Source: Micromonospora sp. NBC_00389 (GTDB taxonomy: Bacteria; Actinomycetota; Actinomycetes; Mycobacteriales; Micromonosporaceae). Taken from it: 64,000 nt of DNA. Below, in pieces: positions 29,597-38,326 of this stretch; position 1 is the stretch's first letter; each line of letters begins with the position of its first letter. The notes below the pieces were generated by a model, which was given only the letters and a program-made list of their open reading frames with translations, searched no databases and was not told where the DNA came from. The stretch covers positions 2,356,001 to 2,420,000 of the forward strand of contig NZ_CP107947.1 of the NCBI RefSeq assembly GCF_036059255.1, given 5' to 3'. The position numbers were made by a program, and so were the translations under genes.

Positions 29597-29770
29597 CCGA
29601 CCGACGTTACCGGCCCACCGCCCCCACGACCCGCGCACCACGACCACCCAGCCGCCCCAGCTCGCGCGCCGAACGCCTTGATCCACTCCATATCGCCGAC
29701 ATCGCGCTATCCCATCTCGCGGACGCCCCCAGGTCGCCGACCTTGAGTCGATCACCGTGCCGTCGACCCG

Positions 29771-30910
29771 TCAGCGACTGATTCGGGGTGGCGGATCGCC
29801 GCCTCGCCGCCTCCGCCGCACCACCAGCGCCCATCCGACACCGGCAGCCACGATCACCCCTAGGGTGGCCAGGCCGCGTACCGTCGCGCCGCCGTCGTCG
29901 CCCGACTGAGCGCCGGCCGTCGTAGTCGGACCACCACCGGCCGGCGCGCTCGCCGACTCAAACCCCAACGGGGGTACGTCTGCCGTCAGCGCCGCCACGA
30001 GGTCGATCACGCCATAGCCGTACTCGTCGTCGCGCCCCGGCGGCCCCTTGTCGACGGCCGTGGCCGTGAGCCGGTGCGCCACCTCCCGCGCCGGCAGGTA
30101 CGGGTACTTGGATCGGATCAGCGCCGCCGCACCCGCCACGATCGCCGTCGCACTAGAGGTGCCGGTTCCCTTCGAGTACTTGCCGTCGTAGCTGGTGCTG
30201 TAGATGTCGACCGCCGGTGCGACCACGTCGATCTGCGGCCCAGTCACCGAGACGGCCGCGTGCTGTCCAGCACGGTCGACACCGCCCACGGCAATTACAC
30301 CTTCTTCTGTAGCCGGATACCGCACATCGGTGTCGGGCGGCCAATTGCCCGCAGCCGCTATCACGAGAATGTTGGCGTCTTTGGCGGCCCTCAGTGCTTG
30401 CTGAAGGCGCACACTGGCTCCGGCGACGGCTGAGATGCTTATTACGTCGGCACCCCTTGCGATGGCAAACTCGATACCGGAGGCCAGGGCGTCGGGGTCG
30501 CCCTTGCCGTCAAGTGGGGTGTCAAGGATTGGAAGGATCTGTGCCTTAGGCGCAATGCCAAGGGCACCCTGATCGTTGGCTCTTCCATGTGCAGCTATTA
30601 GGCCCGCCATCGATGTCCCATGACTGTCTCGATCTTGGCGCCCATCGCCGCTACCCCCAGGGATTACGTCGGTGCCGCTTAGGAGGTTCTCACGTAGGTC
30701 AGGATGAGGGTCGACTCCTGTGTCCGGCACGGCGACGACCACCCCTGACCCTTGGCTCAACAAGTGCGCCTGCGTGATACGCAGGAACGGCAAGTGCCAC
30801 TGATCGCCGCGTATAAGGTCTGGATCTTGTTGTGCTGTGAATGGACCTACGGGCAGTAGTATTGCGGCCAGGGCCAGTTTAGGAATGCTGGCCCGTAGCG
30901 GTCTATTCAC
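29771..30910 (-). CDS. Mycosin-like subtilisin protease of a type VII secretion locus
   Basis: 379-residue S8 protease. A hydrophobic N-terminal segment precedes the catalytic domain with Asp63 (VPDTGVD), His97 (SHGTSMAG), oxyanion Asn189 (AAAGNW) and Ser252 (GTGTSSATA). A Pro/Gly-rich stretch leads to a C-terminal membrane helix and a basic tail, the mycosin layout that puts the protease outside the cell. It overlaps the PPE-like gene by 4 bp. Codon use is unlike the neighbours: CTA, ATA, CAT, GGA and AGA occur close together around residues 104-110, which suggests transfer or relaxed selection. Confidence 0.88.
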   Translation of the reverse strand: MNRPLRASIPKLALAAILLPVGPFTAQQDPDLIRGDQWHLPFLRITQAHLLSQGSGVVVAVPDTGVDPHPDLRENLLSGTDVIPGGSGDGRQDRDSHGTSMAGLIAAHGRANDQGALGIAPKAQILPILDTPLDGKGDPDALASGIEFAIARGADVISISAVAGASVRLQQALRAAKDANILVIAAAGNWPPDTDVRYPATEEGVIAVGGVDRAGQHAAVSVTGPQIDVVAPAVDIYSTSYDGKYSKGTGTSSATAIVAGAAALIRSKYPYLPAREVAHRLTATAVDKGPPGRDDEYGYGVIDLVAALTADVPPLGFESASAPAGGGPTTTAGAQSGDDGGATVRGLATLGVIVAAGVGWALVVRRRRRGGDPPPRISR

Positions 30911-32286
30911 CTGTTGAAGCCGATAGCTGGTCCAGGGTCGATTGGGTCATCCCTGTCCGGTGGACGGACTACCGGCGGAACGCCTTTTTCTGTCTCCCAG
31001 GGGTGGTCCGGATTCCATTGGCGGGGCTTATCTTCGGCCTCGGGCCCAACTCCCGAACGGCCTGTGTTCCCATGCAGCCCAGGTGCCCCGCCGATCGGAA
31101 GGCTGCTCGGGCTCCCATTGAAGCTGCGGCCCCCACCCGGACGGGTGCCTGCCGAACCAGTTGGTGCAGTCCCGGCACCGCCACCGCCAATGACGCCGCC
31201 GATCGGGTTGACCCTTCTAGGGGAACCAGAGTTGTTGACCGCCTGGCCCGGGCTCAGGCCTGGGACTCCCCCGATCAAGCCTCCAGTTGTAGGGGTCGAA
31301 CGAGCGGGCGACCCAGGATGCGCCGCACTTCCATCGGAACCTCCACTGACCGCCCTTCCGGTTACCCCATGCTGGGTCGTCCGGGGGTTCGGCAACGGCG
31401 GCGAACCCGCAGAAGCAGGAGGCAGCGTTGGCGTTAGCCCATGCCCCGGCCCAATAGTGGCTGGTGGACCAACCGTTCCCGCTGTCTGAATGCTGGGCGG
31501 CGTTGTGATGGGAGGCGCGTTGAGTCCAGCGGCAGCCCCGCCGAGCACTGGGCCCATCGCTGGCGCCGCTGGCGCCGGAATCGGCCGTGCAGCGGTCGCA
31601 CTAGGCGCGTCGATGGTCGTGGGAATAGTCAGTGGAACCGGCATGATCGGCGGAATAGCGGGCGGGGCAAACCCGCCGTACACGTCGGGGTCGTCTGGCT
31701 GCCTCGCGCTCTTCGGCGCTGCGGGTGGTTTTTGGAGGGTGGCTTGGGCTTGTTGGAGTTCGCCACTGAGGTTGAACATCATGGCGCGCGCCTGCACGTT
31801 CAGCCGTTCCAACTCGACGTCGGTCACCGGTGATGCCGTGACCCGGCTGCCCATGATCGCCTTCGGGTCGGCGGCCGTCGCCTCGTACGCCTGCTTCTGC
31901 TGAAGTTTGGTCGCGTACTCCTCGTAAACCTTGCGGAGTTCGGCGCGGGTGGTGCCGATGGCCTGGGTGGTGGCGGAGAGCGCGGTGTAGTTGGCGGCGG
32001 CGGCGTCGTGGGTGTGCCGCACCTTGTCGATCAGCTCGTCGAGCTGGACGAGGTACGTGACGGAGGCGGCGCTGGTTTCCGGCGGCCATGCCTCGGCCAG
32101 CCCGCGCCGGTAGTCCTGGAGTCGGCCGAGGTGGATCTGCGCCAGGTCGCAGACCTTGCGCCAGCCGGCGACCTGCTTCCAGTGGTTGGCGGTGTCGTGG
32201 TCCTGTAGGCACGCCCACATGCTGCTGACGTCCATCAGCTGCCAGTCGGTGAGGCCGGAGGTGCGGCCGCTGCCCCGTTCGATCAC
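30907..32286 (-). CDS. PPE/WXG-like type VII secretion substrate with Pro/Gly-rich tail
   Basis: 459 residues. The N-terminal 190 are helical and look like a WXG100/PPE hairpin (LAEAWPPETSAASVTYL at the turn, then VRHTHDAAAANYTAL and KVYEEYATKLQQK). Residues from about 195 are a low-complexity Pro/Gly/Thr region, and the end contains HPWETEKGVPPVVRPP and DPGPAIG, an ending I recall from actinomycete type VII substrates. No signal peptide is visible, as expected for that pathway. It overlaps both neighbours by 4 bp, forming an operon with the 151-residue protein and mycosin. The A/T content of its 3' half is above the surroundings. Confidence 0.7.
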   Translation of the reverse strand: MIERGSGRTSGLTDWQLMDVSSMWACLQDHDTANHWKQVAGWRKVCDLAQIHLGRLQDYRRGLAEAWPPETSAASVTYLVQLDELIDKVRHTHDAAAANYTALSATTQAIGTTRAELRKVYEEYATKLQQKQAYEATAADPKAIMGSRVTASPVTDVELERLNVQARAMMFNLSGELQQAQATLQKPPAAPKSARQPDDPDVYGGFAPPAIPPIMPVPLTIPTTIDAPSATAARPIPAPAAPAMGPVLGGAAAGLNAPPITTPPSIQTAGTVGPPATIGPGHGLTPTLPPASAGSPPLPNPRTTQHGVTGRAVSGGSDGSAAHPGSPARSTPTTGGLIGGVPGLSPGQAVNNSGSPRRVNPIGGVIGGGGAGTAPTGSAGTRPGGGRSFNGSPSSLPIGGAPGLHGNTGRSGVGPEAEDKPRQWNPDHPWETEKGVPPVVRPPDRDDPIDPGPAIGFNR

Positions 32287-32738
32287 GGTAGGACCACCGG
32301 CCTCTCGCTGTCCGGGCTGGTCGGGTCGGTCAGCGTCGGCGTCGGGCCGCCAGGCAGGACGGTGCCCGGGTCGGTGAGGGCCCGCTGGACGTCCACCACC
32401 CGGGCGGCGGAGAAGACGTCGGTGTCGGCGTACTGGGTGGCGACCCGGGCGACGGCGGCCAGGTGGCCGGTGGCACCTCGGACCGCGTACACCATGTCGG
32501 TGGTGGCCTGTTGTGTCTCGTGATGGGCGTGCAGGAAGGTGACCAGCTCGATGAAGGCGTCGCAGGGGTTGGGCACCTTCGCGGACATGTCGTCGGCGAT
32601 GTACGACAGGTGTGGCGCGTAGTTGCTCTCGACCTCGGCGGCGAGCCGGTCGGCGAACTCCCGGAGCTGACGGATGTCGGCCTCGATGCCGCCGTAGTTG
32701 CGCAGCCAGGGCGTGGGGCGGTCTTCTTCGGGGATCAT
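32283..32738 (-). CDS. Small helical protein of the type VII-like locus
   Basis: 151 residues, cytosolic by appearance, with two long helices (IEADIRQLREFADRLAAEV and DAFIELVTFLHAHHETQQ) followed by AATQYADTDVF-type sequence and a Pro/Thr-rich tail. The size and hairpin-like layout fit a WXG100-type partner or chaperone for the larger substrate downstream, but no W-x-G motif is present. It is the first gene of the three-gene cassette and overlaps the next by 4 bp. The function is inferred from position only. Confidence 0.62.
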   Translation of the reverse strand: MIPEEDRPTPWLRNYGGIEADIRQLREFADRLAAEVESNYAPHLSYIADDMSAKVPNPCDAFIELVTFLHAHHETQQATTDMVYAVRGATGHLAAVARVATQYADTDVFSAARVVDVQRALTDPGTVLPGGPTPTLTDPTSPDSERPVVLP

Positions 32739-32826
32739 TGATCCTCCCTACCCGTTACTGCACCGTTTCCCTGAGTGAGATTAACGGCTGGGAGCGACGC
32801 TGACAGCCCCCGTACGGCGGGTCGGG

Positions 32827-33039
32827 TCAGCGGGGCAGGCCGGCGGAGCGCCACCCGCCCGGACCGGCCGCGAGCGCCGTGCCGGCCGGTCGACCGCTGC
32901 GGGCCCAGACGGAGGGGTTCACTCGCGCGGGGGCGACGGCCGGGCGGGATCGGACGACGATCGCACCGATCAGGGCGGCCAGCTCCTCGGCGGTGGGCAC
33001 GCCGCGGACGACCCGGAACAGGGGCTCTTCGGCAGACAT
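32827..33039 (-). CDS. Acyl-CoA carboxylase epsilon subunit
   Basis: 70-residue protein that matches the small epsilon subunit which stabilizes actinobacterial acyl-CoA carboxylase: LFRVVRGVPTAEELAALIGA at the N-terminus, a variable middle, and a Trp-containing end (VWARSG, GGWRSAGLPR). In Streptomyces the epsilon gene is next to the beta-chain gene; here the beta chain is 6.7 kb away with unrelated genes between. The ATG is leaderless, 6 bases after TACCCT (33051-33046, minus strand). Confidence 0.78.
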   Translation of the reverse strand: MSAEEPLFRVVRGVPTAEELAALIGAIVVRSRPAVAPARVNPSVWARSGRPAGTALAAGPGGWRSAGLPR

Positions 33040-33129
33040 GACGCCAGGGTACGCGGCGCGAAGTTGTGGGGAACGCAGAGTGGCGTGCCGGCGGTGTGAG
33101 GGTCGGGCCCTCCGGGTACCGTCTCACCG

Positions 33130-35112
33130 ATGTCGAACGCGCTTCCCCAACTTGTCGCTGACCGATACCGGCTTCTGTCGCCGCTCGGCCAGGGCGGCAT
33201 GGGTCGGGTGTGGAAAGCGCGCGACGAGGTGCTGCACCGGGACGTCGCCATCAAGGAGTTGGTGCCACCTCCCGGCCTCACCGACGAGGAGCGCCGCGAG
33301 ATGCGGGAGCGCTCGCTGCGGGAGGCTCGGGCCATCGCCCGGCTCAACCACGTCAATGTCGTCCGCATCTTCGACGTCCTCCGCACTGATGGCGACCCGT
33401 GGATCGTCATGGAGTACGTGGCGTCGAGGTCGTTGCAGGACACTCTCGCCGAGGACGGGCCGGTGTCGCCGGCCCGCGCGGTCGAGATCGGGCTCGGCGT
33501 GCTGGGCGCCCTCAACGCGGCGCACAAGGCCGGCGTCATGCACCGCGACGTCAAGCCCGGCAACGTTCTGCTCGGCGACGACGGCCGGGTGGTGTTGACC
33601 GATTTTGGACTCGCCACCATTCCGGGCGACCCGAACGTCACCCGCACCGGCATGGTGCTCGGTTCGCCGGCGTACATCTCGCCGGAGCGGGCCCGGGACG
33701 GCACCGCCGGGCCGGAGGCCGACCTGTGGTCGTTGGGCGCGACGCTCTACGCCGCCGTGGAGGGCAAGTCGCCGTACGCCCGGCCGTCGGCGATCGGCAC
33801 GCTGGCCGCGTTGGCCACCGAGCCGATGCCGCCGCCGAAGAACGCCGGCCCGCTCAAGGCCGTGCTCAACGGGCTGCTGCGCAAGGACCCGAACGAGCGG
33901 ATCAACGCTGAGGTGGCCGAGCGGCTGCTGCGCCGCGCCGGGGGCAAGCGGGCACGCAGCATCTCGCTGCTGGATGGCGTACGCCGGCCGGGGCCGAACG
34001 GTCCGCGCGAGCCGCGCCCGCCACACGTGCCGGTCCCGCGGCCCGCCGAGAATCACGCCGACCAGCCGGTGTCGCCACCTGCGCCGCGTACCCCGCCACC
34101 AGCGGCCGTTGCCGCGACCCCCGCTGTCGACGCCACGCCGACTGCCGTGGTGCCCTCCGGGGCGGACGCTGACCCGACCGAGACGGTGCCGGCCGACGAC
34201 CCGACCGCCGCGGACGAACGCCCGGCGACCTCCGACGCCGAGCCCACCGCGAGCGTCGCGGTTCCGGGCAACACACCCGCCAACGGTACGAGGGCGGCCG
34301 ACGACGACGAGCCGACCGTGGTCGACGGTCCGCCGGTGGCGCCGGAGCAGCGCAGGCCGACCACGCCGACGGCGGTCATGGCGGCTGCGGTCGACCCGGT
34401 CGGGCGCGCGGCAGTGCCGCCGTCCGACGGTACGAAGCCGAACAACACCCGACGCAATCTGCTGATCGGGGCCGTGGTGGCCCTGCTGCTCATCGGCCTC
34501 GCGGTGATCGTGCCGCTGCTCGGCAACGAGGACGAGACCCCGGAGGCCGGCCCGACCGGGGCGGCCGGGACCTCGGCGCCGCAGACCGCCGCGCCGGCGG
34601 TGCCCCCGCCCGCCAGCGGCGCTCCCAGCCCGAGGCCGTCGGCCACTCCTTCGGTCGACCCGAACGCGCTGCCGCCAGGCTGGAAGCTGTACAGGGACCC
34701 GGCCGGGTTCGCCCTGCCGCTGCCCGACGGCTGGGTGCGCCAGCAGGTCGACGGCAGCACGGTTGTCTTCGACCAGTCCAACGGGCCGGGCGAGCTGCTC
34801 GTGCAGTGGACCAGCAGGCCGGCACCGGACGCGGTCAGTGACTGGCGGGACAAGGAGCCGGACCGCAGGAAGTTCGTCAACAACTACCAGTACATCGACA
34901 TCAAGCGGTGCGACTTCTGGAAGACCTGCGCGGACTGGGATTGGCTGGAGACCCGTGACGGGACCCGGATCCACGTCCGTAACCGGGGCTTCGTGACGGC
35001 CACCAACCGCGGGTACGCCATCCGGTGGGAGGTCGCCGACAAGGACTGGCAGGCCAACCTGCCGAACTTCGAGCGGATCGCCACCGGGTTCGTGCCCGAC
35101 CGCAAGGACTGA
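33130..35112 (+). CDS. Transmembrane Ser/Thr protein kinase (second PknB-like paralogue)
   Basis: 660 residues. The kinase domain (about 13-275) has the glycine loop GQGGMG, Lys42, MHRDVKPGNV and DFGLAT. A long acidic Pro/Thr-rich linker (about 300-440) contains ETVPADD and DEPTVVDG, acidic threonine sites that could be phosphorylated. One membrane helix (about 442-464) is followed by a Pro/Ala-rich stalk and an extracellular domain (about 515-660; GFALPLPDGW, then CDFWKTCADWDW with two cysteines). The architecture is the same as the kinase near the left edge. ATG 33130 lies 7 bases after TACCGT, so the transcript is probably leaderless. The ligand is unknown. Confidence 0.92.
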   Translation: MSNALPQLVADRYRLLSPLGQGGMGRVWKARDEVLHRDVAIKELVPPPGLTDEERREMRERSLREARAIARLNHVNVVRIFDVLRTDGDPWIVMEYVASRSLQDTLAEDGPVSPARAVEIGLGVLGALNAAHKAGVMHRDVKPGNVLLGDDGRVVLTDFGLATIPGDPNVTRTGMVLGSPAYISPERARDGTAGPEADLWSLGATLYAAVEGKSPYARPSAIGTLAALATEPMPPPKNAGPLKAVLNGLLRKDPNERINAEVAERLLRRAGGKRARSISLLDGVRRPGPNGPREPRPPHVPVPRPAENHADQPVSPPAPRTPPPAAVAATPAVDATPTAVVPSGADADPTETVPADDPTAADERPATSDAEPTASVAVPGNTPANGTRAADDDEPTVVDGPPVAPEQRRPTTPTAVMAAAVDPVGRAAVPPSDGTKPNNTRRNLLIGAVVALLLIGLAVIVPLLGNEDETPEAGPTGAAGTSAPQTAAPAVPPPASGAPSPRPSATPSVDPNALPPGWKLYRDPAGFALPLPDGWVRQQVDGSTVVFDQSNGPGELLVQWTSRPAPDAVSDWRDKEPDRRKFVNNYQYIDIKRCDFWKTCADWDWLETRDGTRIHVRNRGFVTATNRGYAIRWEVADKDWQANLPNFERIATGFVPDRKD

Positions 35113-35151
35113 GCCGCGGGATTCGCGCCGGTACGGAACTGATTCGCATGA

Positions 35152-35195
35152 CCTTCCGTCGTCTGGGGTATCTGACCTTCGACGACGGAAGGAGG
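35152..35195 (+). promoter_or_regulatory. Hairpin masking the ribosome binding site of the small membrane protein
   Basis: CCTTCCGTCGTC (35152-35163) and GACGACGGAAGG (35181-35192) form a perfect 12-bp stem with a 17-base loop. The 3' arm runs into the Shine-Dalgarno sequence GGAAGGAGG (35188-35195), which lies 6 bases before the ATG. When folded, most of the ribosome site is paired. It could be a translational switch or thermosensor, provided the transcript starts upstream of 35152. Confidence 0.6.
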
Positions 35196-35201
35196 TACGA
35201 C

Positions 35202-35435
35202 ATGGGTTACCGACGGAGGGATGCGCGGCCCCGGCTGGCACTGTGGATGCTCGTCGCACTCGGCGACGCGGTCCTGCTGCTGGTCAGCGTGGGGATCTCG
35301 GCGCTCATCGCACTGCTCAGCGTCGTGGCCGTTGCCGTCTGCGGCGTGGGCGCCTGGCGGCTGAGCCGGAGATCGACCCTGGCGCGCGAGGACGCTCCCG
35401 TGGTGGTTCCGGCGATGAGTCGGCGGCGGGCCTGA
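35202..35435 (+). CDS. Small membrane protein of unknown function
   Basis: 77 residues: a basic N-terminus (MGYRRRDARPR), a hydrophobic region of about 38 residues that could be one long or two short membrane helices (LALWMLVALGDAVLLLVSVG onward), and a basic tail. A strong GGAAGGAGG ribosome site fixes the start. I do not recognise the family. It lies 89 bp after the receptor kinase gene on the same strand and may be part of that transcript, with translation gated by the hairpin in front of it. Confidence 0.62.
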   Translation: MGYRRRDARPRLALWMLVALGDAVLLLVSVGISALIALLSVVAVAVCGVGAWRLSRRSTLAREDAPVVVPAMSRRRA

Positions 35436-35544
35436 CCCGTACCGGCCCAGTGGCGGCAGCCGGACCGATTGTCGACCGTGAGGTGACAGCCGATCCCGCT
35501 GCCGCCAACTGCCTCCCCAGGCGGATCGGGCGGAGCGGCGCGGA

Positions 35545-36300
35545 TCAGGCCGTGTTGTTGGCCAGCGCGATCAGCCGGGTGCGGTCGCCGTTCCAGTAGT
35601 TGCGGTCCACGTTGCCGCTGATCCCGGAGACGGCGCCGGTGCTGGTGTACTGCCAGAAGCTCCACACTGGCGCACCCGCCGGCAGGGCACCCGGCGTGCT
35701 CGCCCAGCGGGCCAGCCAGAGCGGGTGGTTCGCCCACGGGCCGGTCCAACTGCCGGTGCACTGGTTCCAGAAGCTGGCCGTGGTGTAGATGACCGCGTAG
35801 CGGCCGGTGCGGGAGCGGTAGGTGTTTAGGAAGTCCTGCACCCAGTTGCGCATCCCGGTGGTGCTGAGCCCGTAGCAGTAGCCGCCGGCGTACGGGTTGG
35901 CTTCCAGGTCCAGCGCGGCGGGGAGCGTCCGGCTGTCGGCCGACCAGGCGCCGCCGTTGGAGGCCAGGTAGTTGGCCTGGGTCGAGCCGGCGGAGATGTT
36001 CGGCCGGGCAAAGTGGTACGCCCCGCGGATCACCCCGGCGTTGTACGCGTTGACGTAGTTCGCGTTGAAGCGTGGGTCCTTGTAGCTGGTGCCCTCGGTC
36101 GCCTTGATGAACGCGAACTGGATGCCGGAGTTGCGGACGCTGGTCCAGTTGATGGAGCCCTGGTAGTTGGACACGTCGATGCCCGGCGTGGTGGCTGCCG
36201 CCGCCGGTCCAGCGGTCGCGACCAGGGCCGCCGCCGCGGTGGCGAGCACGGTGAGGCCGGCCGCGAGCACGCGGCGCAGCGATGATCTGGTACGGGCCAT
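35545..36300 (-). CDS. Secreted GH25 lysozyme (N,O-diacetylmuramidase)
   Basis: 251 residues. A classical signal peptide (SLRRVLAAGLTVLATAAAAL, cleavage near AAAATTPG) precedes a GH25 domain with GIDVSNYQGSINW, FAFIKATEGTSY, ALDLEANPY and the late FWQYTSTGAV, i.e. the Asp/Glu active-site set. It cleaves the glycan of peptidoglycan outside the cell. TTGGAGG 5 bases before the ATG fixes the start; an in-frame longer form would lack this. The ribosome site is buried in a strong hairpin, so expression is probably controlled at translation. Confidence 0.9.
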   Translation of the reverse strand: MARTRSSLRRVLAAGLTVLATAAAALVATAGPAAAATTPGIDVSNYQGSINWTSVRNSGIQFAFIKATEGTSYKDPRFNANYVNAYNAGVIRGAYHFARPNISAGSTQANYLASNGGAWSADSRTLPAALDLEANPYAGGYCYGLSTTGMRNWVQDFLNTYRSRTGRYAVIYTTASFWNQCTGSWTGPWANHPLWLARWASTPGALPAGAPVWSFWQYTSTGAVSGISGNVDRNYWNGDRTRLIALANNTA

Positions 36301-36305
36301 GGCTG

Positions 36306-36356
36306 CCTCCAAGGACGTCGGTCTATTGACGTCCATCTTTGGAGGTAACTGCCCTA
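36306..36356 (-). promoter_or_regulatory. Promoter box and ribosome-site-masking hairpin of the GH25 gene
   Basis: Read on the minus strand, CCTCCAA, a 4-base bulge, GGACGTC, an 8-base loop, GACGTCC and TTGGAGG make a 14-bp stem (plus coordinates 36345 down to 36306). The last arm is the Shine-Dalgarno sequence itself. TAGGGC (36356-36351) would place the transcription start at the first base of the hairpin, so the mRNA may consist of little more than this structure before its ATG. Confidence 0.62.
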
Positions 36357-36473
36357 GATCACAAGAGTGGTTAAGAAAAGCTTCATCAACGGGCGTAAGT
36401 CGTCCCGGTGACCGGAGCGGAACGATCAGCGCAGGGCCCGGGGCACTGAACGGCACCGGTAGGCTCGCGCCCC

Positions 36474-37217
36474 ATGATGTCGATCGACGGGCTGGGCGAC
36501 CTGTGGGACACGCTGTTCGGCGCGCAGCCGGACCCGCCCCCGCTGCTGGTGCTGATCACCGCGGTCGTCGCGCTGGTGGTGGTATCCACCCGGCTGCCGT
36601 GGCGGATCGCCCGTAACGCGATCACCATCGCGCACGAGGGCGGGCACGCACTGGTCGCCCTGCTCACCGGTCGCAAGCTGCGGGGCATCCGGCTGCACTC
36701 GGACACCTCCGGCCTCACGCTCTCCGCCGGCCGGCCCAGCGGGCCGGGCATGATCCTCACCCTGCTGGCCGGCTACGTCGCCCCGCCGTTGGTCGGGTTG
36801 GCCGGTGCCTGGCTGCTCGGCGGCAACCGGATCACCCTGCTGCTCTGGGTCGCGGTGGTGCTGTTGCTCGCCATGCTGGTCATGATCCGCAACGCCTTCG
36901 GCGTGGTGTCGCTGCTGGTCACCGGTGCGCTGGTGCTCGCCGTCTCGTGGTACGCCACCCCGCAGGTGCAGGCCGCGTTCGCGTACACCGGGGTGTGGTT
37001 CCTGCTGCTCGGCGGGGTACGGCCGGTGGTGGAGCTGCAACGGCTGCGCTCGCGTGGCCGGATGCCCGCCTCCGACGCCGACCAGCTCGCCGGGCTCACC
37101 CCGTTCCCGGCGTTCTTCTGGGTGACCTTCTTTGCCCTGGTCAACCTGGTAGCGCTCGTCGCCGGCGCACTGCTGCTCGCCGGCCCGATCCTCACCGACG
37201 CCGGCCTGACCGGCTGA
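36474..37217 (+). CDS. M50 family membrane metallopeptidase
   Basis: 247-residue site-2-protease-like membrane enzyme. The zinc motif is HEGGHALVALLTG (about residues 55-67) in a helix, with about six further membrane segments. The usual NPxxDG second motif is not obvious, so a non-proteolytic or divergent role is possible. TAGGCT (36460-36465) lies 8 bases before the ATG. It is a stand-alone gene; no substrate such as an anti-sigma factor is adjacent on the same transcript, although an ECF locus lies 1.1 kb downstream. Confidence 0.82.
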   Translation: MMSIDGLGDLWDTLFGAQPDPPPLLVLITAVVALVVVSTRLPWRIARNAITIAHEGGHALVALLTGRKLRGIRLHSDTSGLTLSAGRPSGPGMILTLLAGYVAPPLVGLAGAWLLGGNRITLLLWVAVVLLLAMLVMIRNAFGVVSLLVTGALVLAVSWYATPQVQAAFAYTGVWFLLLGGVRPVVELQRLRSRGRMPASDADQLAGLTPFPAFFWVTFFALVNLVALVAGALLLAGPILTDAGLTG

Positions 37218-37280
37218 CCGCCAGGGCGCCGCACGGGAGCGAGCACCGGGACCACCTCGCTGGGCGGGCAGAATGAGGCC

Positions 37281-38264
37281 ATGCGATACGTGATCATCGG
37301 GGCGGGCGCGGTCGGCGGGACCATCGGCGTACGGCTGTCCCAGGCCGGCCGGGACGTGACCCTGGTGGCCCGGGGCGCGCACCTGGACGCGATTCGCGCG
37401 CGGGGCCTGACCCTGCGCCAGCCCGACGGCGAGGTCACCGCCCGGCTCGCCGCCGTGGACGGACCAGGTGACCAGCCGCTGCCGGCCGACACGGTGCTGA
37501 TCCTCACCGTCAAGTCGCAGGACACCGCTGGCGCGCTGGCGGCCTGGGTCGACGCGCCGGTGGCCGGCGGCGGCACGGCGGGCGAGCGGCTGCCGCTGGT
37601 CACCGCGCAGAACGGGGTCGCGAACGAGCGGGCCGCGCTGCGGCTCTTCGCCGACGTGCACCCGGTCTGCGTCTGGCTGCCGGCCACCCACCTGGATCCG
37701 GGCGTGGTGGTGGCGAACGGCTACCCGCACCCCGGGATGCTGCACGTCGGGCGGTACCCGACCGGTGCCGACGACACCGATCGGGCGATCGCCGCGGACC
37801 TGGCCGCCGCCGGCTTCGTCGCCCCGGTCCGCGCGGACGTGCTGCGCTGGAAGTACGGCAAGCTGCTCAACAACCTCGGCAACGGCCTGCAGGCGCTGCT
37901 CGGTCGGGACATCCCGGAGGCGCTGTCCGAGCGGGTACGCGCCGAGGGCCTCGCCGCGTTCGCCGCCGCGAGCATCGCGCACACCTCGCCCGAGGAGGAG
38001 AAGGCCGAACGCGGCGACCTGGTCCAGCAGCGCCCAGTGGCCGGTGCGGAGCGCTCCGGCGGCTCCACCTGGCAGAGCCTCGCCCGAGGCGCCGGCTCCA
38101 CCGAGGTCGACCACCTCAACGGGGAGATCGCGCTGCTGGGCCGGCTGCACGGCGTACCGACGCCGGCCAACGTGGCCGTGCAGCGCGCGGTGCGCCGAGC
38201 GGTCCGGGAGCGGATCGCGGCCGGTGCGTTCCCGCTCGCCGAGCTGGAGAAGATGATCGCCTGA
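37281..38264 (+). CDS. Ketopantoate reductase-like oxidoreductase
   Basis: 327-residue NADPH-dependent enzyme of the PanE/ApbA fold. The Rossmann motif is YVIIGAGAVGGTIGVRL at the very N-terminus. A catalytic Lys lies in RWKYGKLLNNLGN, and the C-terminal helical domain has the GSTEVDHLNGEI segment that binds substrate in PanE. Paralogues of PanE are common in actinomycetes and often have other 2-keto substrates, so pantothenate synthesis is not certain. The ATG is leaderless, 6 bases after CAGAAT. Confidence 0.82.
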   Translation: MRYVIIGAGAVGGTIGVRLSQAGRDVTLVARGAHLDAIRARGLTLRQPDGEVTARLAAVDGPGDQPLPADTVLILTVKSQDTAGALAAWVDAPVAGGGTAGERLPLVTAQNGVANERAALRLFADVHPVCVWLPATHLDPGVVVANGYPHPGMLHVGRYPTGADDTDRAIAADLAAAGFVAPVRADVLRWKYGKLLNNLGNGLQALLGRDIPEALSERVRAEGLAAFAAASIAHTSPEEEKAERGDLVQQRPVAGAERSGGSTWQSLARGAGSTEVDHLNGEIALLGRLHGVPTPANVAVQRAVRRAVRERIAAGAFPLAELEKMIA

Positions 38265-38326
38265 TCGGGGCAACCGACGACCCTGCCCGACGCGTGTTCC
38301 CTGCGACCGACACGGGGAGGTAGCGG

